Of a DNA stretch of 64,000 bases, positions 1 through 12,413 are shown piece after piece. The translations under genes and the position numbers were made by a program. Source of the DNA: Megalopta genalis (taxonomy: Eukaryota > Arthropoda > Insecta > Hymenoptera > Halictidae); NCBI RefSeq assembly GCF_051020955.1, contig NC_135021.1:15419962-15483961 (forward strand). The letters run 5' to 3'. The number at the start of each line of letters is the position of its first letter. Position 1 is the stretch's first letter. Under the pieces are notes generated by a model. The model had not been told where the DNA came from. It saw nothing but the letters and a program-made list of their open reading frames with translations, and searched no databases.

Positions 1-93
1 AACGACCGGGTATCACTGAACCTTGGGTTGTAAAGAGGCAAGTTTTACTTAGTGCAGTAGAAGCGACAGAAATGATTTTACGTGTTGATGACA
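1..93 (+). pseudogene. CCT2 last-exon fragment (array unit 1, cut by window edge)
   Basis: These bases match the last coding exon of CCT2 (10476-10648), from the codons before the GITES-like stretch to the RVDD stretch, and then stop matching abruptly. The fragment shares changes with the copies at 496-603 and 12414-12570, such as Leu to Pro and Ser to Pro in the sense reading. It therefore derives from the duplicated exon, not directly from the real gene. It has no neighbouring CCT2 exons and cannot encode a chaperonin. Confidence 0.9.
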
Positions 94-310
94 CGTGATT
101 GACTCGAAATTCTTACCTTAAAATTTCAATACAGAAACCTGGATTCCCGCTTCTAACGAACTCTTTCCAATTTGTCGTCGATGATAATAATAGTCGAGAT
201 CAACATCGGTTTCAGGAGCTTCTTTTCGAGACGCCGCGTTCGTCGAATGAGCAACGAGGAAAATATGTAAACGATGCTTATAATTCATAAATACGTAAGA
301 TCCTAATTGG
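94..310. repeat. Unknown segment U, copy 1
   Basis: About 210 bp lie between the CCT2 fragment and the reductase fragment and repeat at 604-816. On the minus strand both copies stay open in the same frame and give similar peptides (shared words HRLHIFLV, STNAASRKEAP, RRQIGKSSLEAGIQV). I do not recognise this peptide. It may be a piece of another gene or a mobile element caught in the array. Confidence 0.7.
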
Positions 311-495
311 TCTGGTGTTGGCAACCCAAATCTAAATTTTCTTGTATCACGATTAAGTGTCTCTTTCTCAATGAATGGCAGGCTATATCTAACAACTGGA
401 TCAACCAGTGAAATAGGGGATTTCTTCTTCTTATCATCACTCCAACATTTGTAGAATTTCCCTGCTTGTCCTATAGCAACTATAGGGACACGAAG
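311..495 (-). pseudogene. Cytochrome b5 reductase exon 2 fragment
   Basis: The minus strand encodes KFYKCWSDDKKKKSP through RKFRFGLPTPD, matching exon 2 of the reductases at 12099-12551 and 14045-14377. Its GQAGKFYKCW spelling and its join to antisense CCT2 sequence match the proximal copy rather than the anchored copy. The match ends inside the PTPD motif and runs into segment U. The FAD motif RxYTPxS and all NADH-binding exons are missing, so it cannot be a reductase. The frame is still open from the antisense CCT2 Met codon near 603 to 118. Confidence 0.85.
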
Positions 496-603
496 AATCG
501 GGTGCATGAAACGACCGGGTATCACTGAACCTTGGGTTGTAAAGAGGCAAGTTTTACTTAGTGCAGTAGAAGCGGCAGAAATGATTTTACGTGTTGATGA
601 CAT
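496..603 (+). pseudogene. CCT2 last-exon fragment (array unit 2)
   Basis: This is a second left-edge copy of the CCT2 last exon. It starts at the AATCGGGTGCATG word that marks the duplication breakpoint and ends after GATGACAT. It is nearly identical to 1-93 and carries the same Pro substitutions as the fragment at 12414-12570. The spacing of about 509 bp to the first unit shows a tandem array. Confidence 0.9.
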
Positions 604-816
604 ACGTAATTGACTCGAAATTCTTATCTTAAAATTTTAATACAGGAACCTGGATTCCCGCTTCTAACGAACTCTTTCCAATTTGTCGTCGATAATAACA
701 GTCAAAATCAATACCGGGAGCTTCTTTTCGAGACGCCGCGTTCGTCGAATGAGTAACGAGGAAAATATGTAAACGATGTTCATAATTCATAAATACGTAA
801 GATCCTAAGCCTGGTA
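604..816. repeat. Unknown segment U, copy 2
   Basis: This second copy of the segment at 94-310 has small indels and substitutions. It leaves the array near 808-816 after the shared word TAAATACGTAAGATCCTAA. No reductase fragment follows, so the array ends here. Confidence 0.7.
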
Positions 817-2295
817 ACAATTCATGAATCATGCGTCGATGCAGATGTAATACAGCTTATAACTGACTTTAAGGAAACGTTTCAAATACAATTTTTCAAA
901 CAAGCGTCAAGCGTCTTCATCTTTCTTCTCCCGAAAGTTCCGGTTTCTAATTGAGCGCGATGTAGTCCGTTAAATTGCAATAAAAGAATAAACAAGATAT
1001 AAAAATAAAAGAAAGAATGCTCGTTCGACAAGAATGAAAGATCTATCTTTGTGAATTGTCCTGAATGTCTATGGCCGTGTAGTCGTCGCACCGCGTTGCG
1101 AGGGACACATAACGCGTGCCACACGACCTTGCCGATCGTGGGAGGATCTGCTCCGCGGAAATCGAATGATCCCAGTTCGAAACGGACACGCTATAGACGA
1201 GGAAAATTGTTTTCTATCGACGGTACGAAAACGCATCGCGTTCATGCTGGTAATAAGCCTCGGCGATGCTTCTTTGTGCCGTCTGATTGGCTTTCGTTTC
1301 TCCTAGGCTCGATCTTTGCCCTTCCCAACGAATTTACGCTGGAGAAGGACAGAGATCATTTGTTCTTTTGTACTACGTTTTCTTATCTTCCAAGGCATAC
1401 CTCGGACGAATCTCCAATTTCACATTTTAGCCATAGAAAGACTATCAAGTAATTATCTTTACGGCAACGATCCGAGCAGAACTCATCGGATTATGCGCGT
1501 CGGATTACTCGAAACAATTTCTTGGATTATGAAAGGAATTGCCATCGATGCAGAAATTCGATCGAGCCCGTAATTATCGATCGGTTCTCGATCGTTGATC
1601 CTCGAACGATTGTTAGCGTTAAGGAATTTCGTTAAAGAAAAACTAGCGGTGTCTGTCTGCCGTCGAACAAATAGCCGTGCCTGTTGCTTCGAGAATTTGA
1701 TTCGTATTTGAATGAGATCTTGGCTCGAGAGCACAACCGATCTCTGTTGTACTCGATCGAAAACGTATCGCGTGCCGATTCGTCGGGGACGGGTATGCAA
1801 ATCGTTCGTCTCCGCGGTAATCGGCAACGTCATTCTAGAATCTAGAGTATAACCGACTGCTCTGCTTTTGAGGAGCACACTAATTTGTATCGTGGATCCT
1901 TGGATCGATGGGCGTACGTATTAATCAATGTTAATTGACGACATGCCCCGGAGTTTCCCCGCGCGTTCCGATCCCGTTCCAAAGTTCCCGTCTATATGTA
2001 TAACGAGTATCGGATCTACGATTCTCGAACACGTCACACATAAGAATTGCTTTATTCACTTCCTTGAATATTAACCGAGCGATCTACGCGTGCAAGCCGC
2101 TTCTGTTTAGCCGCTCCGAAAAAAGTACGCGGAAACCAGCCTACGCCGCACTGCAAATTTATTGTTCCAGCAGATAAGAATTGCATGCGTAGTTTTTATC
2201 TGCTTAATGGGCAAACGTACCAAATTTATCGGCTGCTGTCGAATAATCTACTGCAACTCGCGTACGAATAATTATAATTCTCGTAAATATATATA

Positions 2296-2364
<69 letters not shown>

Positions 2365-3356
2365 TCTCGTTTGCTCGGACAACGACACTTTGTTCATTTT
2401 TTAAACATTAACGTTTGTCGTGACCACGGTAACAATTTTTATATGATCTGAAAGTTTCTCCATTCGACAATGATGTAACAATATTCTCAAATTCGCTAAT
2501 GTCTGTTCGGCTTTGTTTAAACGAAACTTCATCGCAAGAGTTAAAAATGACGAACTTTAATTCTACACTTCTGGCATAATTGAATAAATTCGTTTGATTT
2601 TATAGTTGAAAGACGAACGGCCCAAATATAGTTCGATAAAGTAGATTTAACTGTAATTTGCATTACGATGCGGGTGATCGAAGCGTTTAGTATTCCGCAC
2701 GATCGGTTGAACTAATTCCGATGCACCTGGTGATTGACGACCCGCGTACGTGCTCGCATCGCTCAGCCATCTTGCAGGGGTGAGAGTTTACGAAACACCG
2801 GAGGAAACAACGTCGGAAGTATCTTACGTGATGCATTCCTATCGCTTTGCTCAGCATGGGCACACTGTCGTGACGATTCATATTCTTAAAACACGCATTC
2901 GTTGCACCTTATCGCTCGGCTACAAGGTGCGGCTTAGTTTCAGAGATAGTGGCCCTTCGCAACGAGCACCTTGATCTTGCACCATTGGCACCAATGCGTA
3001 AAACAACGCTCGGACTGATTAAAAACGAATTGGAATCATTCAATGTCTACGATGATCTTGATCGGATTTGAACGATCGCGAACGCATCCTCTTGTAAATT
3101 ATGAAAATCACAGAGGGTTCATAAATCTCTAAAGCATCATGCTACGTGTTTCAATTTTTTTTGCTCAAAATACAAAGCCGTGGTCATTTGAGACAACGAA
3201 GTCATTAAGACTCCGATAAAGAATTGTTCAGAATCAATTATCAGCATGATCAACTGATCGGCGTGTCTCAGATCAGCCCACGCAAGAATATCTGATCCCC
3301 AACGTTTGCCTTCTCCGTTTTATCTCCAGATATTAAGTCTTTTATACTAAAATTAC
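817..3356. other. Non-coding stretch
   Basis: I see no convincing coding exon. Open frames here are short and lack splice or family support. On the minus strand, an acceptor near 2922 followed by a short frame ending in TAA near 2890 could be a last exon of the gene at 3357-4541, but the support is weak. Confidence 0.5.
2289..2362. repeat. (AT)n and (TAA)n microsatellite
   Basis: An AT dinucleotide run of about 50 bp passes directly into an AAT/TAA trinucleotide run. The 80-residue open frame across it is composed of Tyr/Ile repeats and is an artefact. Confidence 0.97.
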
Positions 3357-4541
3357 CTGTGCGTTCTTGACGCGCTTTTATCAGGAGGTGCATCGAGCTG
3401 CGTTGTTTTCCGAGGCAAAATTCTGGAGTCCTTGGGCGTGGACGTGCATACGGGATTCGGAGTAGATCTGTCCAGCCAGACCGAACCGATCCTCGAATGC
3501 GTACCCTGGCGCCGGTCCTTAAGCCTTCGTCTTCGTCGACGTCTTGGAGTCTCGTTCTCGTAAAGCTCGGAACAGTGCGATCTCTCGGAATCTGAGAATC
3601 CTGAATCTAGACTCTTGAGATCATGACTCATAGGACTGCAAGATCTGTTCGCCAGGACCACGTTATCCTCGTCCTCTTTGTCATCGTCCGCTATGTCCAT
3701 CGTTGCTCTGCGAAAAATATGCGAAAGTTAGGGATTACTGTAGTGTTTTATCATGGGACAAATATCTTCCATATAGTCGCCAATAAATATCTTGAGAATG
3801 AGGTTCTATCAAGGGCTCTGTAACGCAAGATCTCTTAATACATTGACTACCATTATTGACTATACTACTATATATATACTACTATATATATACTACTACA
3901 TATATACTACTATATATATACTACTACATATATACTACTATATATATACTACTATATATATATACTACTATATATATACTATACTACTACCATACATTGA
4001 CTTCCCGAGAAGTATCCAAAAATTGGAATAATTTCGTTAACAATACTAGAACTATAGAAAGTCAACATTTCATTCTGTACGTGTTTAAATTGAACCTCCC
4101 GATTATATATAATATTTAAGACAAACATCCGTAGTTTAACGATTAAGACTCAAACGTAGCACAAGGGCAACCGTATTAGCATTGAAATCTCCAAAAGGAC
4201 CCCGCATCGTTGGAAAATCGACGCCTAAAGCGAAAGCGTTTAAGAACTCTGCACTTCATGCACTCGTCATTTTGCGAGTTCAATTGCACTTACGTCTGTG
4301 TCATTACGTCCCCGTCGCAAATCGATGCCAGGGAATACAAATCCTGCCTGTTTTCTGCAGGACAGACATGAATCGCTGTGATGTTTTCAACGGTATCGCT
4401 TTCGTTAACGCTCGTAGAGGACTCTTCCGGTAGCGGTTCCTCACAAATCTTCGTCCTGGCGAAAGGGCCCAACCGTCCCTGATCCTGCGCCTCCATGTGG
4501 CCCCAGAACACTTTGCTCTGGTGTCTTTTAAACGCACTCAT
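3357..4541 (-). CDS. Unrecognised acidic/basic disordered protein, 5' exons
   Basis: I do not recognise this gene. Two minus-strand exons fit by phase. Exon 1 is 4541-4294, starting at an ATG reading MSAFKRHQSK and ending in GTAAGT in phase 2. Exon 2 is 3707-3357, with acceptor TTTTTCGCAG and donor CAG/GTAATT, again leaving phase 2. Together they give about 199 residues with no known fold. The sequence has an acidic stretch (DIADDDKEDEDN), a Ser-rich segment with LDSGFSDSERS, a run of seven Arg and a Pro/Thr-rich tail (STPNPVCTSTPKDS). DSGFSDS resembles the spaced phosphodegrons bound by beta-TrCP; that is inference. Codon choice is GC-richer than the flanks, as expected of a real exon. The gene must continue leftward or beyond what I can assign. 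The start could be further upstream if a 5' exon exists. Confidence 0.58.
3861..3984. repeat. 12-bp tandem repeat (TATATACTACTA)n
   Basis: About ten imperfect copies of a 12-bp AT-rich unit, some with CATATA in place of TATATA. They lie in the intron between the two exons of the gene at 3357-4541. Open frames across it are Tyr/Ile artefacts. Confidence 0.95.
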
Positions 4542-7500
4542 GATTCTCACGTCGATTTACGATCGAATTGCAACTTATTCCTAACTTCTGCTTCTTTCAC
4601 TTTAATGTCTTTCAAGAGCTTCTTCCGTTTCACCGTTGGTGGTAAGAATAAGGATGAGTTCTGTAGTATAGTTCAGCGCACACTGGGGTGGTTTCACGAT
4701 TCAGCGGAGCGGGACGACCCTCCCACAGGTCGCGTGCCCGGAGGACCTTATGGTGTCCATCCCGGTGTAACCCCCGTGAAGATCGCCTATCGCGTCAACG
4801 CGGGACGCTTTACACGAACCAGTACTCGAGGTCCTTGTCTTCGTAGAAACGTTGGCAAAAGCTTAGCAGAAATAACGGAAACGTAACAAAATTTGTTTGT
4901 CGCTGTGTTGGATCGATACACCAGGGTTTATAATTGCTTTTTTAATTGACGATTTCGGTTATAGGATAAACAATGGATCCCTAATCGATGAAGCCGGAGG
5001 ATCGATCGATCCAAACGTAATGGGGCTTCGCGAACGACTGACTCGTATCGAGGATCGAGTCGCTTGAGTCGCTTCCGACTTCCACCCATAAAGTCGCGCT
5101 GCCTCCCCGCCCCTCGGACTCGCAAGCCAACTCGCATGAAAACAGAGCTCCTCCCCTTCTCCTTTGTGTAGCGTCCATGGGGTGCTGCTCACCTCTCTAA
5201 CGAGTACGCGTACCCCCGTGTAATCCCGGCATGTGTGACCCATGTGTAACCGCCAAAGCGTAACTAGCTGCTTTCTCGCGACGGGGATGCATTACTGCAT
5301 TGGCGTGAACAGGATGTCTGTCTGATCGGTCCTCTTCATTATGGTCGTTGACCCTGTTTTCTTTCTTTTAATTCGAGCTTTGCGTCAAGACTTTAGTTCA
5401 GTCGTTAGTAGTCTTATTGATTTTGACAGATGTAAGAGTTGTACTTCTCTATTTTGAACATTCAGAATATTTTCCCTAGACTATTTCCTTTAAAATCACT
5501 TTCATTTCGTGCTTGAAAGTTTTTGAAATCTACTGCAGTTAATAGTGAACAATACAAAGCAGCTTGTTTCTAAATGTAGGAAATAAAAAATTAAAGGCTG
5601 CTTATCTTAAACTGACCTATATAAAGCTTGATTAAACTTCTTCTTGTTAGTCATACGACTCTCGTGCGCTTTGGAACAACCGACACTCGTGAGTCACCTA
5701 CTGTTTAGCAGCACACGTTCCCACAAAACTTGAATAACATTCGCTCGATTCTACTGGGTGAGAAAATTGATCAATGCGTAAATATATCATTATTATTAGG
5801 ACTGGTGATTGCAGAACCATTACCACGATAAATGTTATCTTCTATCTTTGGTGCTATCAACTGGATTTTCTAGAGATTACAATTTGTTGCTGGAACGATT
5901 GCAGCAATTGTTGCAATAGTCGTTCGCAGGTCAAGATTATGGTGATTTTGTTATCTGCCGTGACAGACGCGGCACGGGGACCGTCAGAAAATCACGCCAA
6001 TGCTATTTTTAAGGGCCAGGTGTGACTCCGGTTTCCTATCGGTCCCATATCCGTGTATGTGCACGCGCGGGGGTCGGGCTCCCCCCCATAAAACGGGATG
6101 CAGCGGCATTTCCACCACCATGAATCCAGGGGCACGCGCCACTCCAGCCATCTGCGTGAAATGCCTCCAGCGATGAGTGTCCCCGCAGATACGTAAGTGC
6201 CTGTGGACGTGGATGATTCACTTTAACCGTGTTCCTCTACGACTCTACGCTTTAATCGTCGATACAATTCGATCGGGCACATAACATTATTGTAACGCGT
6301 TCTTTCTACTCGTCTCTCCCCCACAAAACCATTGTACAGACCGATTCTGAATCATCGTCGCATACGCATTCTGCATTTTTAATTTAGATACTCGCGTTAG
6401 ATATTCGGTTAGGCTATCTTTTGAACTTGTCTTATACCGTTAGGAGCAGTAGGTGCCCAAGCATTGTGAAAGTATTCTATTTTATACAATACTAGTCTTT
6501 ATGCATTTGTGAGCAAAATGATCAAATGATCTAAACAATAGGCTATAATTGTGTAGAATTAATTACGAGAACGATCGCGAAAAGGTGCGCGGGTACACGC
6601 ATAATTTCGTATCGTGTATCATTATACGGGTGCTGCATATGCAAATCTATGATCGGAGACGCACTTCCTTCGGTTCGACACAGTTGTATAATCTCGTTTT
6701 CCATCAATCATCCTGGAGTCGCATTCACGACTGGGAAAAGCAAGATTTCTATAATTACTCTCCCCATACAATTGATTTTCGGGCAGTCTACTATTAGATC
6801 TATCTATCAATTGCTAGTTTCTGTACCTCCTACGTTTGAAAAATGCTTCTTTCGCTCCATTATCCGTTGCTAAGAAAATTCCTATCCGAGGAGTCACCCA
6901 CCGGTTGACGAAACGGTCTTCAATGGGAATTATGGTGCCTTGTAGTCGCATGATTTTGATCTGTAAATTACAGTCTTGTTGAGACATTATGTACCATCGA
7001 TCAGAATAATGAAAACAGAAATACTTTGATAAATTTTGATAAAAATAATATTCAAACGCTTACATTGTGACAGATACGGTCACCGGGCAATTATCGGGAA
7101 TCCGTAAGCTCAACATTCTGTAACGTCCGGTGTTTAAATATCTTTGTCTCGATACACCACATATGCGCTGGAACGTCTGCAGTTGAACATCGCATAAAAG
7201 CATCAAAGGGTCTGTACGACCCCTATTGTACTCTAGAGATCCAAACGAAAATGGGGGACAGCTGGGTTTAGACCGTTATTTAAAGGTGCGCGGGTTAGTT
7301 GGTACGCGCCTGCTCAGATTCATTGGCGAAATTTAAATTTCCCAATGATGTCTTCAGAAACCTTCATTGCATGATTTTTAAATCATTTCGAAATTTTAAT
7401 CGTACTAGCTAGCTGGTAGTTCGTATATCCAATGCAGATGAAAAGTCTGACAAATTCTTGTATTACATGCAATAATAATTCTAGCAGAATAATAATCCCA

Positions 7501-7626
7501 GCTCAATATTCAGCGTGTCGATTTAACCTTGACATAACCTTGACATATTCAGTAATTAGTAACTCGTAAATGTTTGCAGGTAACATACCCAGTTCACCGT
7601 TGGAAAAAATACAAACATTAATACGC
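4542..7626. other. Intergenic region
   Basis: I see no supported gene. The GC-richer part at about 4950-5250 could hold the upstream region or a 5' untranslated exon of the minus-strand gene ending at 4541. The rest is AT-rich without conserved reading frames. Confidence 0.5.
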
Positions 7627-7836
7627 TAATGTCTCTCTAATTGACGCTTAGATTGTCCACAAAAATGAACAATTTTGGAAGAGGAGAAACAATTGTTCGA
7701 GCCTCGTGGCTCGTTTTTTATGGTTATCGATTGTCAACGACTATAAAAACGAGCTGCATGGCTCGAACAATCGTACCTCCTCTTACCAAATTATCCATTT
7801 TTGTGCGCAATCTGAGCGTCAGTTAGGGAGACATTA
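7627..7836. mobile_element. Palindromic MITE, family A (copy 1)
   Basis: TA-flanked element. The left end TAATGTCTCTCTAATTGACG is mirrored at the right end by AGTTAGGGAGACATTA. The inner arms also pair (AATTTTGGAAGAGGAG against CTCCTCTTACCAAATT), so nearly the whole element folds on itself around a short centre. There is no coding capacity. The TA flanks suggest Tc1/mariner-type mobilisation. Confidence 0.88.
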
Positions 7837-8039
7837 CTGTACTTCATAATATTTTAAATAATATCTTTTATGTCGTTGCTTAAACTTTTACATGTAGAAT
7901 GAATGTCATTTTTATTAATGATAATGTAATATTTGATTGTATGATGAGAAGAGTATTACTTATTTAAACATTCATATTGTTGTACCTTTTACGAACCTTA
8001 AAAGGTATTAAATTCGGAGTCGTAAGCGTCGTGTGTTGG

Positions 8040-8350
8040 AATAATAGCGCCATCTACGTTGTGAAAGAAGGTTCTCGGAGTTTTCTTAGAAACTTTGTTA
8101 TGAATGGTTTATTCTGCTTCTCCAAAACCTGAATCTGTTAACTGATTCGTTCTAAGCAATTCGTATCCTGTCGGTGAACCAATAAAAAAGTGTTCCAACA
8201 GAATACGGAGCACAGAAAATATATACCGAATGTTGTAGGTGGAAGCGCCATCTGTAAAACGATAATTCCTTGTAATTGTGCTTTGCTGTGGAGTTGAAGT
8301 AACGTTGTTCTGTAATAAATTGTGTCCCATTGTTTTAACAGTGATTCAGA
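8040..8350 (+). promoter_or_regulatory. CCT2 upstream region with paired AGCGCCATCT boxes
   Basis: AGCGCCATCT occurs at about 8047 and again at about 8246, upstream of the inferred CCT2 start codon. Its complement AGATGGCGCT resembles YY1/PHO-type core-promoter boxes of metazoan housekeeping genes. The 5' UTR presumably ends just before the ATG at 8351. The role is inferred from position and motif only. Confidence 0.4.
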
Positions 8351-10648
8351 ATGGTAATTAATCGCTTTTATTAATCTTGTGTGCATAATAAATAGGTATT
8401 ATGTTAGTATCGTCAGAAAATAAAATAAAAGCGAGCAAACTTTCGTTGCCCGGTGTCGTATATGAAGGTGTGACAAATGGCGCACGTGTGTCACTAAAAT
8501 GATTTTTTCAACTCTAATATTAATTTCAAATGCCGAACAATTGTTTGCTAAACATTACAAATTCGTGAGAATTGAAGTTTCCGTATTTAGCGATTTCTTG
8601 TAAAATTAACTCAAATAAGGACTTTGTATAATAAACTTTGTTAAAGAACGCTGCGTTTAGAAACATTTCGTATGCACACTATACAGCCTGAATTTTGATT
8701 AGAATGTGTTAATTATAAATTTAAATATCCATACACAGGTGTCCTTGAATCCTGTTAGGATCCTCAAGCATGAGGCAGAAGAAGAAAAGGCAGAGATTGC
8801 CAGATTAAGTTTATTTGTAGGAGCAATTACTCTGGGTGATTTGGTCAAATCTACGCTTGGACCTAAAGGTATGGATAAAATATTGGTGGCGCACGGTCGA
8901 TCTGCAGGACAGGTACAAGTCACCAATGATGGTGCAACTATTCTCAAAAGCGTGGGTGTGGACAATCCAGCTGCTAAAATTTTGGTAGACATGTCTCGTG
9001 TGCAAGACGATGAATTTGGAGATGGAACCACATCTGTTACAGTGCTTGGTTTGTATATTATTAAATAGAATTTCAAAGTTCCTTATAAAAGCGAAATAAG
9101 ATGGTAGATTGCATTAATTTCTATCGCAGCTTCTGAATTATTACGGGAGGCAGAGAAATTGATTGATCAAAAGCTTCATCCCCAAACTATAATTGCTGGC
9201 TGGAGGAAAGCCACTGAAGCAGCTCGAGAAGCTCTATTGAGCATTGCAGTAGATTATTCTGATCATCCTGCTCGTTTTCATGAAGAGCTATTAAATATTG
9301 CGCGTACAACGTTAAGCTCGAAAATTTTGTCTCAACACAAAGAACACTTCAGCTATCTTGCACTGGAAGCTGTGCTACGTCTCAAGGGGTCAGGCAATTT
9401 GTCAGCTATTCAAATAATTAAGAAACGCGGAGAAACCCTGGCAAAGTCTGATCTTGTTAATGGATTTTTGTTGGACAAAAAGCCTGGAATGCACCAACCA
9501 CAAAGAATGGTTGATGCTAAAATACTTATAGCCAACACACCTATGGATACAGATAAAATCAAAGTGAGTCGAGATGATTCAAACATGAGCTTATGATAAT
9601 GAGATTTCAACGCATCATGACCAACATTTGTACAAATTTGCAGGTATTTGGATCAAGGGTTCGAGTTGATTCAATGGCGAAAATCGCGGAATTGGAGGCA
9701 GCAGAAAAGGAGAAGATGAAGGTAATTATATGATCTGGACAAATAAATATTAACGTCACTAATAATTATATAATTATTGTGTTCAATGTAGGATAAAGTC
9801 GACAAGATCATAAAGCACGGCTGCAACGTATTTATCAACAGGCAATTAATTTATAATTATCCAGAACAATTATTTGCCGATGCTGGTATCATGGCAATCG
9901 AGCATGCAGATTTTGATGGTATCGAGAGACTAGCTCTAGTTACTGGCGGAGAGATCGTCAGCACTTTCGATAGCCCCGAAACTGTGAAACTTGGACGGTG
10001 TCAGCTCATTGAACAAGTGATGATAGGTGAAGACACGCTGCTGAAATTCTCCGACGTTGCTTTGGGAGAAGCGTGTACGATAGTCATCAGAGGTGCTACG
10101 CAACAAATTCTCGATGAGGCAGAAAGATCTTTGCACGATGCTCTCTGCGTATTATCAGCTACCATACGCGAAAATAAAATTGTTTATGGTGGAGGATGCA
10201 GTGAAATGGCGATGGCTTGTGCCGTAATGAAAGCTGCGGCCAGAACTGTTGGAAAAGAAGCAGTTGCAATGGAAGCATTTGCTCGAGCTTTGCAACAATT
10301 ACCCACTGTTATCGCTGACAATGCTGGCTACGATTCAGCTCAATTAATTAGTGAACTCCGAGCTATGCATAATTCCGGCGGAAAGACAATGGGTCTTGGT
10401 AGGTTTACATTTTACAAATACTGATTTGATGATGTTGAACTATAGAAGGATGTGTACAAATATTATTAATTGCAGACATGGAAAAAGGAACAATCGGGTG
10501 CATGAAACGACTAGGTATCACTGAATCTTGGGTTGTAAAGAGACAAGTTTTACTTAGCGCAGCAGAAGCGGCAGAAATGATTTTGCGTGTTGATGACATT
10601 TTGCGAGCGGCGCCTAGAAAACGCGTCAAGGACTACGGACGTTGTTAA
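8351..10648 (+). CDS. CCT2: T-complex protein 1 subunit beta (chaperonin CCT2)
   Basis: This is the beta subunit of the cytosolic TRiC/CCT ring chaperonin, which folds actin, tubulin and WD40 proteins using ATP. Exons: 8351-8353, 8739-9048, 9130-9563, 9644-9721, 9792-10398, 10476-10648. They sum to 1605 nt, or 534 residues, matching the usual length of about 535. Group II chaperonin signatures are intact: GDLVKSTLGPKGMDKIL, the nucleotide-binding GDGTTSV and GGGCSEM. Insect CCT2 starts MVSLNPVR. The large exon opens at Val, so the Met must come from an upstream ATG/GT junction, and AGAATG/GTAATT at 8351 fits, making a first coding exon of just ATG. A polyA signal AATAAA lies near 10949. The gene converges with the reductase genes. 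Its last exon is the source of the duplicated fragments at 1-93, 496-603 and 12414-12570. Confidence 0.96.
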
Positions 10649-12413
10649 TTACGCAAACGCGCGTGTTCTTTCATTGCTTTAATTTTGTTTGCACCGCTTC
10701 TTCGTGATACGAATTCTCTAATCAAATGGTAGACATTTTGATTTCAATTATCATTCACTTCGACAATAGATTAATTGCGAAATTATCTATATAAACATAT
10801 TGATTCGGTTTCTGCAATCACGTAAGTTGTCATTTTATACCGCGAAATCTTTGTATTATCGATCGAAAAAACACGTAAAGGGATTATAAAACAATGAAAA
10901 CGACTTGGGATCATCATTTTTTTATAACAATACAATAGGTTTAACATCAATAAATGCTTTAACCTACATAGCATTTTTTACTAACCTTTGCACTGGTGAT
11001 GTATCTTACAAAAAATGAAAAATGTTTAATCAAAAATACTTAAAAATTGCATTTGTAGAAAAGATGGAATTACAAAATTTAAAAATTACTGTCTTTCATC
11101 TATAAGACATTTTTCTTTTCCTGTGGACAACTAAATATTATTATTGATATAAATTCTAAATAAAAAATAATTGAAATGAATTTAATCGTTCAAATAAATA
11201 CTGTTCTGAACATTTTCATGTGCAAAATTATGTTTTCAAGTGGTTTATGTACTTATTTATATAAAACGGAAAAATGCATTGTCCTTAAATGCTTTTGGAC
11301 ATATTGTACAACAAAAAAACAGCCTAATAAGCTGGATGCAGTTTACATTTCAGTGCAACGAAACAACGATATGGTGCTCTTAATAAGCAAATCGCAATTT
11401 TGGATCGTATCCAAGTTTGTCGAGGTTCGGATTACAAGCAAAATTAATCATTGGTGGTGGGCCGCACATAAGTACAAGAGTATCAGGCGATGGTGGAAAC
11501 ATGTGTTTTTCTATCATTTCTGCATTTATATGCCCTGTACTGTAGGTCCAATTTTCACCACTGGTATCCAGTGTATACCAAACCTTGAACTTTTTTGGAT
11601 AATCCCTTGCGATCTCGTCTAATTCATTTCGCAACAATATGTCTTTTTCGGTGCGATTTGCATAAAGTAAGGAACACGCAGTTTCGTGTGTGCTGTCTTT
11701 CCTTATAGCGCGAACTATTTGCAGCATTGGTGCGATTCCTGTACCACCAGCTAACATTACAATCTGTAAAAAATTTATATTTTATATCCTGAACTTTATA
11801 AGTATAAGGTATAAAGTGCGTTCACAGAACTATGTTACTTTTTTAGCACTGTAATCTGCAGCTGGGTCTTTCCTTAGAATTTTTATGGAAAACTTTCCAT
11901 GACCCTTATAGATAAGTCTACCAGATGGTCCTCTAAAATCTACTGTCGCCCCAGTTTTCAAATTTTCTAAGAATTGGGACAGTTTCCCTCCTTCAGGGAA
12001 TTTTGGATGTACATTTTTAAAGTATACCTTGAAACAAATTTCAACATTTTATGTATCAGAATTATTTGTAAACTATCAGTTACTGTTTTCCCATTTACTC
12101 TGATCACAATATCGACAAAGCCATGATCATCATCACTGGAGATTGGTGTATAAGAACGTGTAACATCTTCTCCATCGATTTTCGCTGTTAAATGTACGTG
12201 CTGGCCAACTGGTAGTCCCAGAATATGGTCTGGTGTTGGCAAACCAAATCTAAATTTTCTTGTATCATGATTAAGTATCTCTTTCTCAATTAATGGCAGG
12301 CTATATTTAACAATTGGATCAACCAGTAAAATAGGGGATTTCTTCTTCTTATCATCACTCCAACATTTATAGAATTTTCCTGCTTGTCCTATAGCAACTA
12401 TAGGGACACGAAT
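10492..12413. repeat. Tandem segmental duplication, unit 1
   Basis: A block runs from within the CCT2 last exon, through its 3' flank, to the middle of reductase exon 2, and repeats head-to-tail as unit 2. Landmarks recur at a constant offset of about 1922-1946 bp, for example AATCGGGTGCATG at 10492 and 12414. The junction with unit 2 lies in TAGGGACACGAAT at about 12401-12413, where reductase sequence switches to CCT2 sequence. Confidence 0.92.

Noticed and set aside
2687..2881. Minus-strand frame reading RHDSVPMLSKAIG before a GTAAGA donor, considered as a further exon of the gene at 3357-4541
   Set aside because: The nearest acceptor gives a stop in the phase required by the preceding exon, so it cannot be joined.
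3792..4119. Tyr/Ile-rich frames around 3.8-4.1 kb
   Set aside because: Pure translation of a 12-bp AT-rich tandem repeat.
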